A stretch of DNA of 64,000 nt from CAZUXY01 sp964624235 (GCA_964624235.1 CAZUXY010000018.1:8821-72820), one strand, 5' to 3'; counted from the stretch's first letter, positions 1 through 9,666 are shown. Translations and numbers: made by a program. Notes: generated by a model not told the origin, from the letters alone.

Positions 1-2
1 CG

Positions 3-1274
3 CTCTGCGCCACGGTTCCGCACTACGAGCTTTCCCGGTTCATCGCCCCTGAGACCTGCGGCCAGTGCCACGCCGATATTCACGCCCAGTGGAAACATTC
101 CATGCACGGTCTCGCCCACACCGATCCGCTCTATAACGCCGTGGCGTTGTACGACCTCAGGGGCGCTGTGGGCCCCGATGAACTGGCCGAGGCAGAGATA
201 TGCGTGAAATGCCATACCCCGGTGGGATACCTCGCGGGGAATCCTTTGAAATTTTCCCCCGCGGTGCCTAAAATGACCGGCATCGTACGCGAGGGTATAC
301 AGTGCGATTTCTGCCATTCGATTACCGGCGCGAAAAAACTCTTCAACGCGCAGTTCACCTACGAACCGGGCCGCGGCGAGGAACAGCCCGGCGTGAAGCG
401 GGGTCCTTTCGGCGACGCGAAGTCGGACTTTCACGGTTCGGCTTATTCCGCGTTCCATACCAGAAGCGACCTCTGCGGCGCCTGCCATTCGGTGCGCCAT
501 GTGACCTACGGCACGAAACTGGGCAACACCTTCGAGGAATGGCTGAAGAGCCCCTACGCCGTGAAGGGCGCCGGGCATGTTCCCTGCCAGGACTGCCACA
601 TGAGGCAGCGGCCCGGGGTTCCCGCCACCGGCTCGACCATACGGCCCGACAACCCCGGGGTCGCGGTGGACGGCGGGCCGAAACGGCCCCATATCTACAC
701 GCACTGGTTCTCGGGCGGCAACTCCATCATTCCCGGCATGAGCGGCGACACCTACCGCGGACGCCTTACCAGGGAGCTTTTATCGAACTGCGTGGTGATG
801 AAGGTCGATGATAAGGTGAAGAACGGGAAGCTGCGGCTGGTGGTCAATAACAAGGGAGCGGGCCATGCCGTGCCCACCGGGGTGCCCTCCACCCGGCAGG
901 TATGGATCGAACTGACCGTGAAAAACGCCGCGGGCAACACCGTACTGAAAGCGGGGCACCTGGACGGCAGGGGGTACCTTTCACCCGGCGCCGTGGTATA
1001 CCACGTGGTCTTCGGCGACGGAAAGGGGAAGGCTGTCGACAACCTGGCCAAAGCAAAGGAGATCCTCAGGGACTACCGGCTGGAGCCGCTGAAGGAAAAA
1101 GTAGAACTCGTCGCACTGCCTGGTCCCGCGAAGGGGAAACTGTTTGTGCGGGCGCGCCTGCTGTACCGCACCGCCGACCAGAAACTGGTCGACGCCCTTT
1201 TAGGGGCGGGCAGGCTTAAACTCCCGGTCGTCGAGATGGCACGGGCGGAGGGGATAGTCGTCAGCGAACGGTGA
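3..1274 (+). CDS. Multihaem cytochrome c, 5' end outside the window
   Basis: The reading frame is open from the first bases, so the N-terminus lies outside the window; an internal ATG at 102 is not a credible start because a haem motif precedes it. Five CxxCH motifs are visible: CGQCH (57-71), CVKCH (201-215), CDFCH (303-317), CGACH (474-488) and CQDCH (585-599). Their spacing and extra histidines suit the cytochrome c554-like multihaem family, which moves electrons in the periplasm. The last 170 residues carry no haem motif and form a beta-rich domain with a GAGHAVPTG stretch, a signature often seen in the C-terminal half of such proteins. The partner enzyme cannot be named. The next gene starts 91 bases downstream and looks functionally unrelated. 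Confidence 0.85.
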   Translation, partial: LCATVPHYELSRFIAPETCGQCHADIHAQWKHSMHGLAHTDPLYNAVALYDLRGAVGPDELAEAEICVKCHTPVGYLAGNPLKFSPAVPKMTGIVREGIQCDFCHSITGAKKLFNAQFTYEPGRGEEQPGVKRGPFGDAKSDFHGSAYSAFHTRSDLCGACHSVRHVTYGTKLGNTFEEWLKSPYAVKGAGHVPCQDCHMRQRPGVPATGSTIRPDNPGVAVDGGPKRPHIYTHWFSGGNSIIPGMSGDTYRGRLTRELLSNCVVMKVDDKVKNGKLRLVVNNKGAGHAVPTGVPSTRQVWIELTVKNAAGNTVLKAGHLDGRGYLSPGAVVYHVVFGDGKGKAVDNLAKAKEILRDYRLEPLKEKVELVALPGPAKGKLFVRARLLYRTADQKLVDALLGAGRLKLPVVEMARAEGIVVSER

Positions 1275-1365
1275 TTCTTTCCTCAGCGTCTGAGAATCTG
1301 AGGAGGACGCGTTTCGACGCCGGGCCGGGGCGTATTCGTACAGGAACTATAAAGGGAGGTACGAA

Positions 1366-2751
1366 ATGGGAAATCCGCTGACCACTCTCAGGGTAATGAT
1401 GGATTTCGGCGTGGAGGTCCTGACGCTGGTTCCAAAGCTCACCGCGCGCCTGATATTCCCCACGCGGCGTAAACCCGTCCACAACGCCGCCTGGTGGCAG
1501 AAGCCAGGCCTCGCCGTCCAGTACCAGATCGAGTACAGACCTGGCTGGGACTGGCAGAGGGACTGGCCCGTGTTCAACCGGCAGATGAGCGACGCCGACG
1601 GGAATTTCAAATTCAACGGCCCCTACCCTAAAGTGGATGAATGGGTGACCCTGAGCAAAACGATAGGACTCGATTACCATTCCATGGAGATCAAGTGGCA
1701 CGACGGGATCTGCTATTTCAACACGAAACTGACGAACTGGAAGACGAAAGAGGACTACGCGGGCCGGTTCGCCGAACTCAGCCGCAGGGAGAACATCCCC
1801 TTCATGTACTATTACTCGACGATTTTCGACCACAACCCGCAGTTCGACGCGATCCAGCCCAAACTCCATAAAACCGAATCCATCCTCGCCCCTGGTCCTC
1901 AGCCGTTGTACGAGAACTACATACTGGGACATTTCCGCGAGATCATGGAGCAGTACCGGCCCGACGGGATATGGCTCGACTGGTACTGGTTCGACCGTTC
2001 CACGAATATAAGCATCGACTTTTTCAGGACCCATTACCCGAAGACGGTGCTCGCCTTCAACTTCGCGAGCTACTTCCCCGGCTCGTACAAGAGGATCGAT
2101 TTCACCGCGGGGGAGGCGCACGATCTTACCGGGCCCTACATCAAACTGCTGCGTTCGGCCGACGCGACACTCCCGGTATGGTGCAGCGCGTGGAAATGGG
2201 CCTCCCTCTACCGGCGGTACCAGGATAAATCGTCGGAGATCATATCGCCGGCGGGGCGGTGGTGGTCTGATCCCACCCTGCGCGACGATCCCTATACGCT
2301 GCTGCGCATGAGCGCGGTAGTGATGGCGAGCGGACTGAAACACAGCCTCGGGGTGACCTCGCGGATGGACGGAAGCATCCATCCCGACCAGGTGAAACAG
2401 CTCAGGATGCTGGGCGCATGGTACCTGCCCAGGAAAAAACTCTTCACCGAGGCGGTCCCGCTTTGTTACAGGGGCAGGGAGCCGCGCTCGATCGCCGTCG
2501 ACCGGCCCGACGGCATTAAGGTGATTGCCTGCAGCCACGGGGGCGATGTCCTGGTCCACCTCATCAACATGGACGGCGACACGCGGCCGTTCTCGGTGAC
2601 ATTCAAGGGCCGGCGGTGGAGGGATGTACAGAGGATCACGATGGAGCCGTCTGGCCGCGAACTGAAGATCGAGCGCGGGGGGAGCGGGTGCGGCGTTACG
2701 GTGACTGAGGAGATCGATCCGGTCGACGTCATCCTCCGCCTGAGGCGATGA
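1366..2751 (+). CDS. GH29-like (alpha-L-fucosidase superfamily) glycoside hydrolase
   Basis: A 461-residue protein without a signal peptide, so probably cytoplasmic. It has the TIM-barrel layout of GH29: a GIWLDWYWFD stretch near residue 200, where GH29 keeps its nucleophile Asp in a W-x-D-W context, and DGSIHPDQVKQLRMLGAWY near residue 330, which resembles the closing DGxI...LxxxGxW segment of fucosidase barrels. A beta-sandwich-like C-terminal part follows. The start follows an AAAGGGAGGT ribosome site. It is first in a same-strand cassette with a URO-D-fold protein and an MFS carrier, which suggests uptake and intracellular cleavage of a deoxysugar or aryl glycoside. Similarity to characterised fucosidases looks distant, so the substrate is not claimed. 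Confidence 0.7.
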   Translation: MGNPLTTLRVMMDFGVEVLTLVPKLTARLIFPTRRKPVHNAAWWQKPGLAVQYQIEYRPGWDWQRDWPVFNRQMSDADGNFKFNGPYPKVDEWVTLSKTIGLDYHSMEIKWHDGICYFNTKLTNWKTKEDYAGRFAELSRRENIPFMYYYSTIFDHNPQFDAIQPKLHKTESILAPGPQPLYENYILGHFREIMEQYRPDGIWLDWYWFDRSTNISIDFFRTHYPKTVLAFNFASYFPGSYKRIDFTAGEAHDLTGPYIKLLRSADATLPVWCSAWKWASLYRRYQDKSSEIISPAGRWWSDPTLRDDPYTLLRMSAVVMASGLKHSLGVTSRMDGSIHPDQVKQLRMLGAWYLPRKKLFTEAVPLCYRGREPRSIAVDRPDGIKVIACSHGGDVLVHLINMDGDTRPFSVTFKGRRWRDVQRITMEPSGRELKIERGGSGCGVTVTEEIDPVDVILRLRR

Positions 2752-2830
2752 GGGAACCGTTCATGCCGCATATACAGGCACGGCGCCCGCCGCGTTGTAT
2801 CATAAAAAGCCTTAACGGCAGGAAGAGCCC

Positions 2831-4135
2831 ATGCTGAAGATAACGCTGCTGCCCGGTGTGGAGGTCACGGTGGAAGACCGGGATGTCCCGATCCTCAGGG
2901 AACTCGCCGGGCGCGTCGCCGGCATCGCCGCGCTTCCCGAACAGAAACAGCGCCGCGGGCTGTGGCGCGGCGTGAACGACCTGCAAAGAAAGACCGCCGT
3001 CATCATCAAGCATGACGAGGTGCCCTGGAACGAGATGAACGTCGACGGGGAGCTCGACCTGAAGACCTCGGGGAGCCTGTCGCAGCCGATGGAACTGGAG
3101 TTCCGCCGCGTCATCTATCACTGGGAGCATATGCGCTGCGACATGGTGGTCGAGCCGGTGCTGCCCTCGTGGCTGGCGATCTTCGATGAGGGTTTCGGCC
3201 TCGAGGTGAGCGAGGACCTCATTCCCCAGCGTGCGACGGAATCCTCTGAACCGAGCGGGTTTGTGGCGGCGCACCGCTACCGTCCGCAGATACGTGATGA
3301 AAAGGACATCGAAAAACTCCGCGACCCGAAAATCACGCACAATGAGGAGATAAGCACGCTTCTCTACGAGGCGCGCCGGCAGGTGGTGGGAGACATCCTC
3401 GAGGTCAGAAAATACGGTATTCTCAACCCGACCTTCGCCCTCTGGGACGACCTGGTCACCCTGTGGGGGCCGCAGGAACTGCTTATCGACCTCATAGAGC
3501 GGCCCGATCTGGTGCGCCAGGGGATCGCGCGTTACGCCGGGGTCTGGTCGAAGCGACTGGACCTCTACGAGGAGTTGGGACTCGTAAGCTGGGACGGAGG
3601 CAATTACTTCACCGGTGCCGGCGGGCAGGGCTATACCGGCGACCTTCCCGGCGATGATTACGATCCCGGCCGCGTGAAACTGTCGAACATATGGGGGCAC
3701 TGCACCGCGCAGATATTCGGATCGGTATCCCCCGCGATGCACCAGGAATTCGCCCTTCGTTACGAACTTCCGCTGATGCGGCGCTTCGGGCTGCAGTACT
3801 ACGGCTGCTGCGAGCCGCTCCACGACAGGATACCCATGCTGCGCGCCATACCCAATCTGCGCAAGATATCCATGAGTCCCTGGGCCGATCTTGAAAAAGG
3901 CGCCGCACAGATCGGTAACGATTACGTGCTCTCGGTGAAACCTAACCCGGCGATGTTCGCCGGCGATTCGTGGGACCCGGCCCGTGTGCGCGGCTGCTTC
4001 GAGGATATCTTTGAAAAAACCCGGGGCCTTTCAGTGGAGATCATTATGAAAGACATAAGCACGGTCGGCGGGAAGCCGCGGTGCCTCTGGGAAGCGGCCG
4101 ACATCGCGATGCGGGTCGCCGACAAATACCGGTAG
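2831..4135 (+). CDS. Uroporphyrinogen decarboxylase-fold (URO-D superfamily) protein
   Basis: 434 residues. The C-terminal two thirds look like the URO-D/methyltransferase barrel: a substrate-pocket segment LQYYGCCEPLHDR near residue 320, followed by IPNLRKISMSPWAD and a late VSTVGGKPR-like loop. Family members outside haem synthesis often act as corrinoid or methyl-transfer enzymes; others sit beside glycosidase genes with no assigned reaction. No haem gene is near, so haem synthesis is unlikely. The ATG is preceded by AGGAAGAG. The gene lies 79 bases after the glycosidase and 26 bases before the MFS gene, consistent with one transcript. The reaction is unknown. Confidence 0.65.
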   Translation: MLKITLLPGVEVTVEDRDVPILRELAGRVAGIAALPEQKQRRGLWRGVNDLQRKTAVIIKHDEVPWNEMNVDGELDLKTSGSLSQPMELEFRRVIYHWEHMRCDMVVEPVLPSWLAIFDEGFGLEVSEDLIPQRATESSEPSGFVAAHRYRPQIRDEKDIEKLRDPKITHNEEISTLLYEARRQVVGDILEVRKYGILNPTFALWDDLVTLWGPQELLIDLIERPDLVRQGIARYAGVWSKRLDLYEELGLVSWDGGNYFTGAGGQGYTGDLPGDDYDPGRVKLSNIWGHCTAQIFGSVSPAMHQEFALRYELPLMRRFGLQYYGCCEPLHDRIPMLRAIPNLRKISMSPWADLEKGAAQIGNDYVLSVKPNPAMFAGDSWDPARVRGCFEDIFEKTRGLSVEIIMKDISTVGGKPRCLWEAADIAMRVADKYR

Positions 4136-4161
4136 CCGACGCGTTACACCAGGGAGGAGCC

Positions 4162-5481
4162 ATGGTCAAGGTACGCATGAGCCGTCGCGACATCGCCACC
4201 CTTGCACTGCTTTTCATCATGACGATGCTGCTGTTCGCCGACCAGATAATCATGTCGGCCATACTCCCCGAGCTTTCCAGGGAATACGGGGCCGATGAGA
4301 CGACCCTGGGTCTTATAGGGTCGGCCTTCACCCTGCTGGGCGCCTTCACCAGTATCGTCTTCGGATATATCTCGGACAGGGCATCACGCAAGGTCATGCT
4401 GGTCAGCGTGGTCCTCATCGGCGAGATACCCTGTATACTCACCGGCATACCGTTCTTCACGCAGACGATCGGCGCCTTCGCGGCATTGCGCCTGCTCTCG
4501 GGGATCGGTCTGGGAGGGGTGTATCCCGTGTCCTATTCGGTCCTTGCAGACTATTTCAAGGAGGAGCACCGTTCCACCGCGTCGGCCTGGATGAACACCG
4601 CCTGGGCAATCGGAAGCATTCTTGGGGTGGCCGTCGCGGGGTACCTCACCAACGTCTGGGGATGGAGAATATCGTTCATCCTGATCGGTGCCCCCAACAT
4701 ACCGGTGGCGCTCTTCTTCGCGCTGTGGGCCAGGGAGCCCGCACGGGGAAGGACCGAGGACGCGCTGGAAGATCTCATACAGAAGGGCCTGGTCTACACA
4801 CAGAAGATCCATTTCGGGGATTTCAAGACCATTCTTAAAATGAAGACCAATTTCTATATCTTTCTCCAGGGGATACCCGGCAGCGTGCCCTGGGGTATCC
4901 TCACCTACTGGGCCATCACGTTCTTCCAGGAGTACCGCCACATCAGCAAGGAGATGGCCACCACCATCTTCCTGGTGCTGGGCGTGGGCAGCACCCTGGG
5001 AGGGATATTCTTCGCCTACCTGGGGGAAAGGCTCTATAAAAGATCGCCGAAATACATGCCCATGCTCTGCGGCGTCATGGTGCTGGTGGGGATAGTGCCC
5101 AGCGTCATCATGGTAAACCTGCCCCTGGCAAACGTCCCGCTGTACATGGTGCTTGGGTTCTTCACCGGCTTCTTGGTCTCCGTGGCCATGGCGAACGTGC
5201 CGGCCATGATCATGAACGTGAATCGTCCCGAGCACCGCGGGACGGTCTTCTCCCTGCTCAACATCACCGGGAACATCGGTACGGGGATGGGTCCCGCCAT
5301 CGGCGGCGTGCTGATGCAGCACGGGTACCTCTTCATGATGAACTCGGCGATATCATGGTGGCTGCCCTGCGGGATACTTCTCCTCGTGGTCGCGAAATTC
5401 ATTATAGGAGACCGGGAGGCGCTGCGTCGTCTCATGGAGGAGAGGGCCGGGACCATGGCGGCCGCGGGGGACCGGGCATGA
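4162..5481 (+). CDS. Major facilitator superfamily transporter
   Basis: A 439-residue integral membrane protein with about twelve hydrophobic segments. The loop after helix 2 reads GYISDRASRKVML, the MFS motif A (GxxxDRxGRK type), and LLSGIGLGGVYPVSYSVLADY is a typical helix-4/5 segment. Family members are secondary carriers for sugars, organic acids or drugs. I chose ATG 4162 because GGGAGGAGC sits just upstream; a longer in-frame reading from 4081 would overlap the previous gene with no ribosome site. As the last gene of the glycosidase/URO-D cassette it probably imports the compound those enzymes process. The substrate cannot be read from sequence. Confidence 0.8.
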   Translation: MVKVRMSRRDIATLALLFIMTMLLFADQIIMSAILPELSREYGADETTLGLIGSAFTLLGAFTSIVFGYISDRASRKVMLVSVVLIGEIPCILTGIPFFTQTIGAFAALRLLSGIGLGGVYPVSYSVLADYFKEEHRSTASAWMNTAWAIGSILGVAVAGYLTNVWGWRISFILIGAPNIPVALFFALWAREPARGRTEDALEDLIQKGLVYTQKIHFGDFKTILKMKTNFYIFLQGIPGSVPWGILTYWAITFFQEYRHISKEMATTIFLVLGVGSTLGGIFFAYLGERLYKRSPKYMPMLCGVMVLVGIVPSVIMVNLPLANVPLYMVLGFFTGFLVSVAMANVPAMIMNVNRPEHRGTVFSLLNITGNIGTGMGPAIGGVLMQHGYLFMMNSAISWWLPCGILLLVVAKFIIGDREALRRLMEERAGTMAAAGDRA

Positions 5482-5914
5482 AGCTTCCGGAAAGCGGGAA
5501 TACTCCATGCGCGGGGAGTTTTTGCGGGAAGACATATCCGGCGAACAGAAGGGAAATTGTGAGTTCCCTGTCGTCATGCTCAAGCATTTCGCCGCAGGGA
5601 ATCCCGACCTGCCGAAAACGTTTCGCGGCGGCTGATACCCTGATACGTCTTACCGAATTGTCCTGGTTGGAGAAATGCATTATGCGCCCTGATGCCGATA
5701 TTTGCCGTATCGCATGGTGATGCAGCAGCGGATGTTTATATTTTTATCAAAATAACCGTACAAAGTAAAAAATGGTGTTAAAACCATGAAATATCGGATA
5801 CAGTGCCGCCCCGGGACGGTATCAGAAATATCGTTCCACTGAAATGCGATGTTGCCGGAGGGGAAACGGCGTCTATGCTGGTACAATTACGGTTATTCAT
5901 AAGGATGGCAAGGA
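5482..5914 (+). other. Intergenic region, 433 bases, no gene recognised
   Basis: No frame on either strand gives a recognisable protein. The second half is AT-richer than its flanks and may hold the promoter of the following exported protein, but no clear -35/-10 pair stands out. A 16-codon frame preceded by GGAGGGG begins near 5875 and ends inside the next gene's start. It is too short to call. Confidence 0.4.
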
Positions 5915-6874
5915 ATGACAGGTAAGAAGTTATTAATCGCGGCAGTGACGACATTCATGTGCCTGGGACTTACAGGAAACACGGGGGCTAAGCTAAAGGA
6001 CTTCAAGGACGGTGTCGACAAGAGCGGACATCGGAAAAGCGACTCGTCGAAAAAGAAAAAAGATTCTTCACTGGAAATTTCTCTGAGCAACGGCGGCCCC
6101 GACAATACTACCGGGGCGTCCTGTTCTGAGTCCTGTTTCGGATGCATCTTCAATATGACGGTGATGCTGTGGGCCTATCACAACCTTTCAGTTTACTATT
6201 CCTCCTACCCCTATGCCGATACGAAAATTGCTCATTTTATCTATTATCTGCCCCGTCCGAAAAAGACCGAATCCCCCGGGGATGATTTCAAGCTTACCAT
6301 AACGGTGGATGAGAAGAAAAATGATGGAAAACCGGAGGAACCAGTACCGGCGACGCCCCCTCCCGGGTTTGACCATACCTGGTATATCACGGCCGATTTT
6401 GGAGGGCAGTGGGCCCGCGATGAAGGGAGTGGAGGATTCATAGGTCTAAGCGCCAGGGTGTTCAGGTTGCTGAGCTTCGAATGCGAGGCGAAACGCATAA
6501 TGGACGGGGAGGACTACCTGGACTATTACGCCGCGGGTATTTCGGTGCCGTTGTTCCAGGCCAACAACTTTTCCCCTGATTTTTATTTTCAGTACGCCGC
6601 CATGAACGGGGTAGTGCAGCTATCAGGCTTCGCGTTCGGCTTTATCATCAATTCATATCCCGTTAAGCCCCTCCATCTCATGATGCGCATCGGTAAACAT
6701 CTCTATACCAAAAAAGAGACAGAGGAATTCTACCGTGAAATCGAGTTTATCGATGTCGAGGGCAGGATCGGGGTACTCATCGGCCGGTGTGAGCTCTTCG
6801 CCGGATACCGGCACATTGAAACCGACCACGCCGCACTGGGAGGTCCGATCGGCGGGATCAGGATCTGGTTCTGA
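5915..6874 (+). CDS. Predicted outer-membrane beta-barrel protein, unknown family
   Basis: 319 residues. An N-terminal Sec signal (KKLLIAAVTTFMCLGLTG) is followed by a Lys/Ser-rich stretch, a short Cys-containing segment (CSESCFGC), a Pro-rich linker near residues 140-155, and about 165 residues of alternating hydrophobic strands ending in GGIRIWF. An aromatic last residue is usual for barrel proteins inserted by the BAM machinery. The ATG follows AAGGATGG. It opens the run of exported proteins on this strand. I do not recognise the family; the barrel call rests on strand pattern and the C-terminal Phe. Confidence 0.6.
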   Translation: MTGKKLLIAAVTTFMCLGLTGNTGAKLKDFKDGVDKSGHRKSDSSKKKKDSSLEISLSNGGPDNTTGASCSESCFGCIFNMTVMLWAYHNLSVYYSSYPYADTKIAHFIYYLPRPKKTESPGDDFKLTITVDEKKNDGKPEEPVPATPPPGFDHTWYITADFGGQWARDEGSGGFIGLSARVFRLLSFECEAKRIMDGEDYLDYYAAGISVPLFQANNFSPDFYFQYAAMNGVVQLSGFAFGFIINSYPVKPLHLMMRIGKHLYTKKETEEFYREIEFIDVEGRIGVLIGRCELFAGYRHIETDHAALGGPIGGIRIWF

Positions 6875-7601
6875 ATTTTGTCTGCGCCGGTGCGTTATTC
6901 GGCCTTTAGCGTGCCGGTGACCTTAATCGATGCCCCTGCAACCGCATTTTGTTCCCCTGTGTGAACACCGCGTTGCCGGTGTTTCTGCCCGGCGTGCGCT
7001 CCGGATAAACACATCGATTGTGTCGGGAACACCCCTCCGGCATACCGCCGTGCCTCATGGGATCAGGGAAGAAAGGAATGTAAAAGGGGGGATTGATGGT
7101 GCGGGGAAGCAGTGCGCTTAACGGCTGTTGCCGGGACATCGTATGTCTTCCCGAAGAAATACCGGTGTTAAAATAATTGACTGAATGTCTGTAATACTGT
7201 ATGATATTCCAGGCAGGTAAGAGCGTCGAAATAACCATAAATTTTAATTATATAGAAGCGTTTTTTTTAATAAAAAACATATATCGGAAGGCGCCGGAAG
7301 GGGAGCAACCTGCGGCGTCGTTTTTCAGCACTATGATATCGCAGGGGGCCTTTGTAATCGTGAAAAAACGTCACACGCGGTGTACGGCGCCTTTCTGTGA
7401 GAAATATACCCTGTGCATCGGACCGGTATGGCGGTATCCCTCCAGACCCGTAAAAACCGAAAATGTCGATTTTTTCCAATACAGGCGGACGGCTATTCGT
7501 TATTCTACACCTGATCCCGGGTGCCATATAAAGACATGCTTGCGATGGCACCCCGCCGCGGTAAGGGACTTTCATATAATTTCATGCGGAGAGTAACAGA
7601 G
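6875..7601 (+). other. Long gene-free region with a leader and a strong promoter
   Basis: 727 bases with no convincing gene. A perfect 7-bp stem (AACACCG/CGGTGTT, 6964-6983) lies about 90 bases after the preceding stop but has no following T-run. The second part is AT-rich and contains a good promoter at 7177-7205. If that promoter serves the next gene, the transcript has a leader of roughly 390 bases. A 131-codon frame at 7201-7596 has unnatural composition and no ribosome site and was not accepted. Confidence 0.5.
7177..7205 (+). promoter_or_regulatory. Sigma70-type promoter candidate
   Basis: TTGACT (7177-7182), a 17-base spacer and TATGAT (7200-7205) form a near-consensus housekeeping promoter. 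Transcription would start near 7212, far upstream of the lipoprotein gene at 7602. Confidence 0.5.
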
Positions 7602-8276
7602 ATGAAACACAGAAAACCGATGCAGTTTTTTTTCGCAATTCCGGTGCTGGCGGCCGCCCTGGTCGCGGCGGGGTGCAGTTCCGGAGTGAAGAAGGGCGCC
7701 GTGGCGAGCGATCCTTTCCCGTCGGAGCTGCTGGGCCATAAAACCTTCACCATTTTCAAATCGGGTGACCCGAACGAATGGCTGGGCCGGGTGTTCCGCG
7801 ATGAGCAGAAGCAGCTGCTCGATGAAAAAGTATGGGAAGGCAAGATACTCGCCTCAGGCGGTGAGCGGCGGGAGATCGAGTACGACCGTAACCAGGCCCT
7901 CAATATCGGTGCGCGCATGCCCCAGGCGAAACTGCAGCTGGGTGTGCAGTATACCGGGGAGCTCAATTTCAAGCTGGTGCTTGAGGGACTAAAGGTGGTG
8001 CAGATGGTAAGTCCCGTCATGATGAGCCAGTACCGGGATGGCCAGGAGATGCGCGGAAGAGAGTATATCGTCTCGGTGCTCAAGGCCGATGAGGTGGTGA
8101 TTCAGCTGGTGGATAAGAAGGGCGCGGTCATCGGCGCGGCGGCCGAGTACAAGAAGATCGCGGCCGAGGCAAAGTTCGAGTACTCGGCGCGGCGCAAGGG
8201 TCTTATCGCCGCGAAAGACGCGATCATCGGGTACCTGAAGATCATTCCCTCTGATAAGGACCTGAAACGGCAGTAG
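7602..8276 (+). CDS. Lipoprotein, stand-alone member of a three-paralogue family
   Basis: 224 residues with a signal peptide ending in the lipobox VAAGC, so probably anchored by an acylated Cys. The mature part starts DPFPSELLGHKTFTIFKS and contains WLGRVFRDE, VWEGK, LVLEGLKVVQMVSPVMMSQYRD, ADEVVIQ and AKDAIIGYL. The same blocks occur in the same order in the proteins at 9667 and 11878, defining a domain of about 190 residues that I do not recognise. This copy ends after the domain, whereas the other two add a second domain and TPRs. ATG 7602 is chosen for the CGGAGAG ribosome site and because the signal peptide begins there. Function unknown; probably an envelope component. Confidence 0.75.
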   Translation: MKHRKPMQFFFAIPVLAAALVAAGCSSGVKKGAVASDPFPSELLGHKTFTIFKSGDPNEWLGRVFRDEQKQLLDEKVWEGKILASGGERREIEYDRNQALNIGARMPQAKLQLGVQYTGELNFKLVLEGLKVVQMVSPVMMSQYRDGQEMRGREYIVSVLKADEVVIQLVDKKGAVIGAAAEYKKIAAEAKFEYSARRKGLIAAKDAIIGYLKIIPSDKDLKRQ

Positions 8277-8463
8277 GCGGCCGCATTCGCGGGAGGAGTA
8301 TGATTTCGAATAATCCTTCCCGGTCGGAGCCTTGGGGACGGCAGGGTGTGGTGTAGAAGCTCATTATACTGCTGAATGATACGTGCGCGAAAAAGTAATG
8401 TCCGGGCAGGACACTCAGCGGTCGCTGACGGACCATTTCTTGTAAATAATCGGGAGGTGTACT

Positions 8464-8850
8464 ATGTTTATCAGTAAAAAGCTCATGATAGTTATCGGTA
8501 CCGTTTTTCTGATGATGTGCGGTATTTCCATGCTGTTCGCGTTAAGGGACCTTCCAGCGGCAGGGACTCGGTCAAGTCTGCATGTAAAAGAGATCGAGGT
8601 GCTCAATTTCAACGGCACGAAAGAACTCGGGAAATGGATGATGTGTTCGGTCTCGGGGATGTGGCATCAGTGGAATGAAAACACCCAGACGGGATATAAT
8701 CCCCGGGGTGTACAGTATCGCTTAACAAAAAACTGCGCCAATCCGGAATATAACAACAACTGCGCCTGGCAGATAACCGCCTGGGCATACAGGAAGGAAG
8801 ACAAGAACGTGGCCCTGTGGGTCACCTGCTGGAATACCGCGTATAAGTAA
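8464..8850 (+). CDS. Small exported protein, unknown
   Basis: 128 residues. The N-terminal hydrophobic segment (KKLMIVIGTVFLMMCGISMLFA) is a signal peptide or anchor. The mature region is rich in Trp, Asn and Tyr and contains four Cys (in MMCSV, KNCAN, NNCAW and VTCWN), which could form two disulphides in the periplasm or outside the cell. A GGGAGGTG ribosome site precedes the ATG. It lies between family members of the three-paralogue lipoprotein set, on the same strand. No family is recognised. Confidence 0.65.
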   Translation: MFISKKLMIVIGTVFLMMCGISMLFALRDLPAAGTRSSLHVKEIEVLNFNGTKELGKWMMCSVSGMWHQWNENTQTGYNPRGVQYRLTKNCANPEYNNNCAWQITAWAYRKEDKNVALWVTCWNTAYK

Positions 8851-9042
8851 TATGATTCTGATGTCCCGGGCTTGTCGCTGCCGAAAGTGGGGTGTTCGGA
8901 ATAGACACATTATGGATCGAGGAAACCTGCCATATAAAAGGTGGACCATCGGGGATCGACTCCCGGCAGTGTGTGCGGCATTTCATCAGCGCAGCCTGGT
9001 GACTGAAATCCAAGGAATACTCCACCTGTCCACAGGAGAAGT

Positions 9043-9618
9043 ATGATGAGGTATCGTAAAAAAATTGTGGCAGTACTCTGTAGTACGACCATAACACTGC
9101 TTCTCTCCTGCGTAAGCATGACCGTGCAGGACATGATGAAATGGCGCAAGGCGGCCTACCACAGCGGCGACCTGGGCAACATCGCCTATGACCTGAAGCG
9201 CAGGGGCATCAAGAGCTCCATTGTGTATAAAGTGAACGGTCGAATGTATGTATTCACGGACAAAAAAAAGGGGTGGTTCAACTGCAGCAACAACAAATAC
9301 GGTGAATACGGCATCAAGCTGGGCAAGGCCTTCGCCATGGGGATGACCGGGGCGAGGATATGGTTCCAGCGCTTCAGAAACACGAAGACGGGCCGCTACG
9401 AATTCACCATATGCACCAATTATGAATTCCCCATGCCCAGCAGGCAGATGTACGGTTTCGGTATACCGGGTTCCATTACCTACGATCCCGCGCGCAATAT
9501 AATCCTGGTCATGGGCAAAGGCCGTCTCGACAGGCCGGTCGATGACGATATCGAGTTCATGGCGTCGGGTTATATCGTGGAACAGAAATCCGGCGTTCGA
9601 AGAGGAAGATTATTCTAA
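9043..9618 (+). CDS. Predicted lipoprotein, unknown family
   Basis: 191 residues with a signal peptide and lipobox-like LLLSC near residue 23. The mature part has a moderately basic, beta-rich look (SSIVYKVNGRMYVFTDKKKGWF, KLGKAFAMGMTGARIWFQRF) and no recognised motif. The start ATG follows AGGAGAAG; a second ATG directly after it would change the protein by one residue. It sits immediately before the TPR protein at 9667 (48 bases) and probably shares its transcript. Confidence 0.65.
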   Translation: MMRYRKKIVAVLCSTTITLLLSCVSMTVQDMMKWRKAAYHSGDLGNIAYDLKRRGIKSSIVYKVNGRMYVFTDKKKGWFNCSNNKYGEYGIKLGKAFAMGMTGARIWFQRFRNTKTGRYEFTICTNYEFPMPSRQMYGFGIPGSITYDPARNIILVMGKGRLDRPVDDDIEFMASGYIVEQKSGVRRGRLF

Positions 9619-9666
9619 CTGTACGGGTCCCGTCACCGCGGCGTGCCGGGACCATCGGAGGCCCTT

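Noticed and set aside
1261..2559. Long minus-strand open frame opposite the GH29-like gene
   Set aside because: It is the complement of a well-supported gene in GC-rich DNA, has odd Arg/Pro-rich composition and no ribosome site.
7201..7596. 131-codon plus-strand frame before the first paralogue lipoprotein
   Set aside because: No ribosome site, erratic composition, and it starts inside the predicted promoter region.
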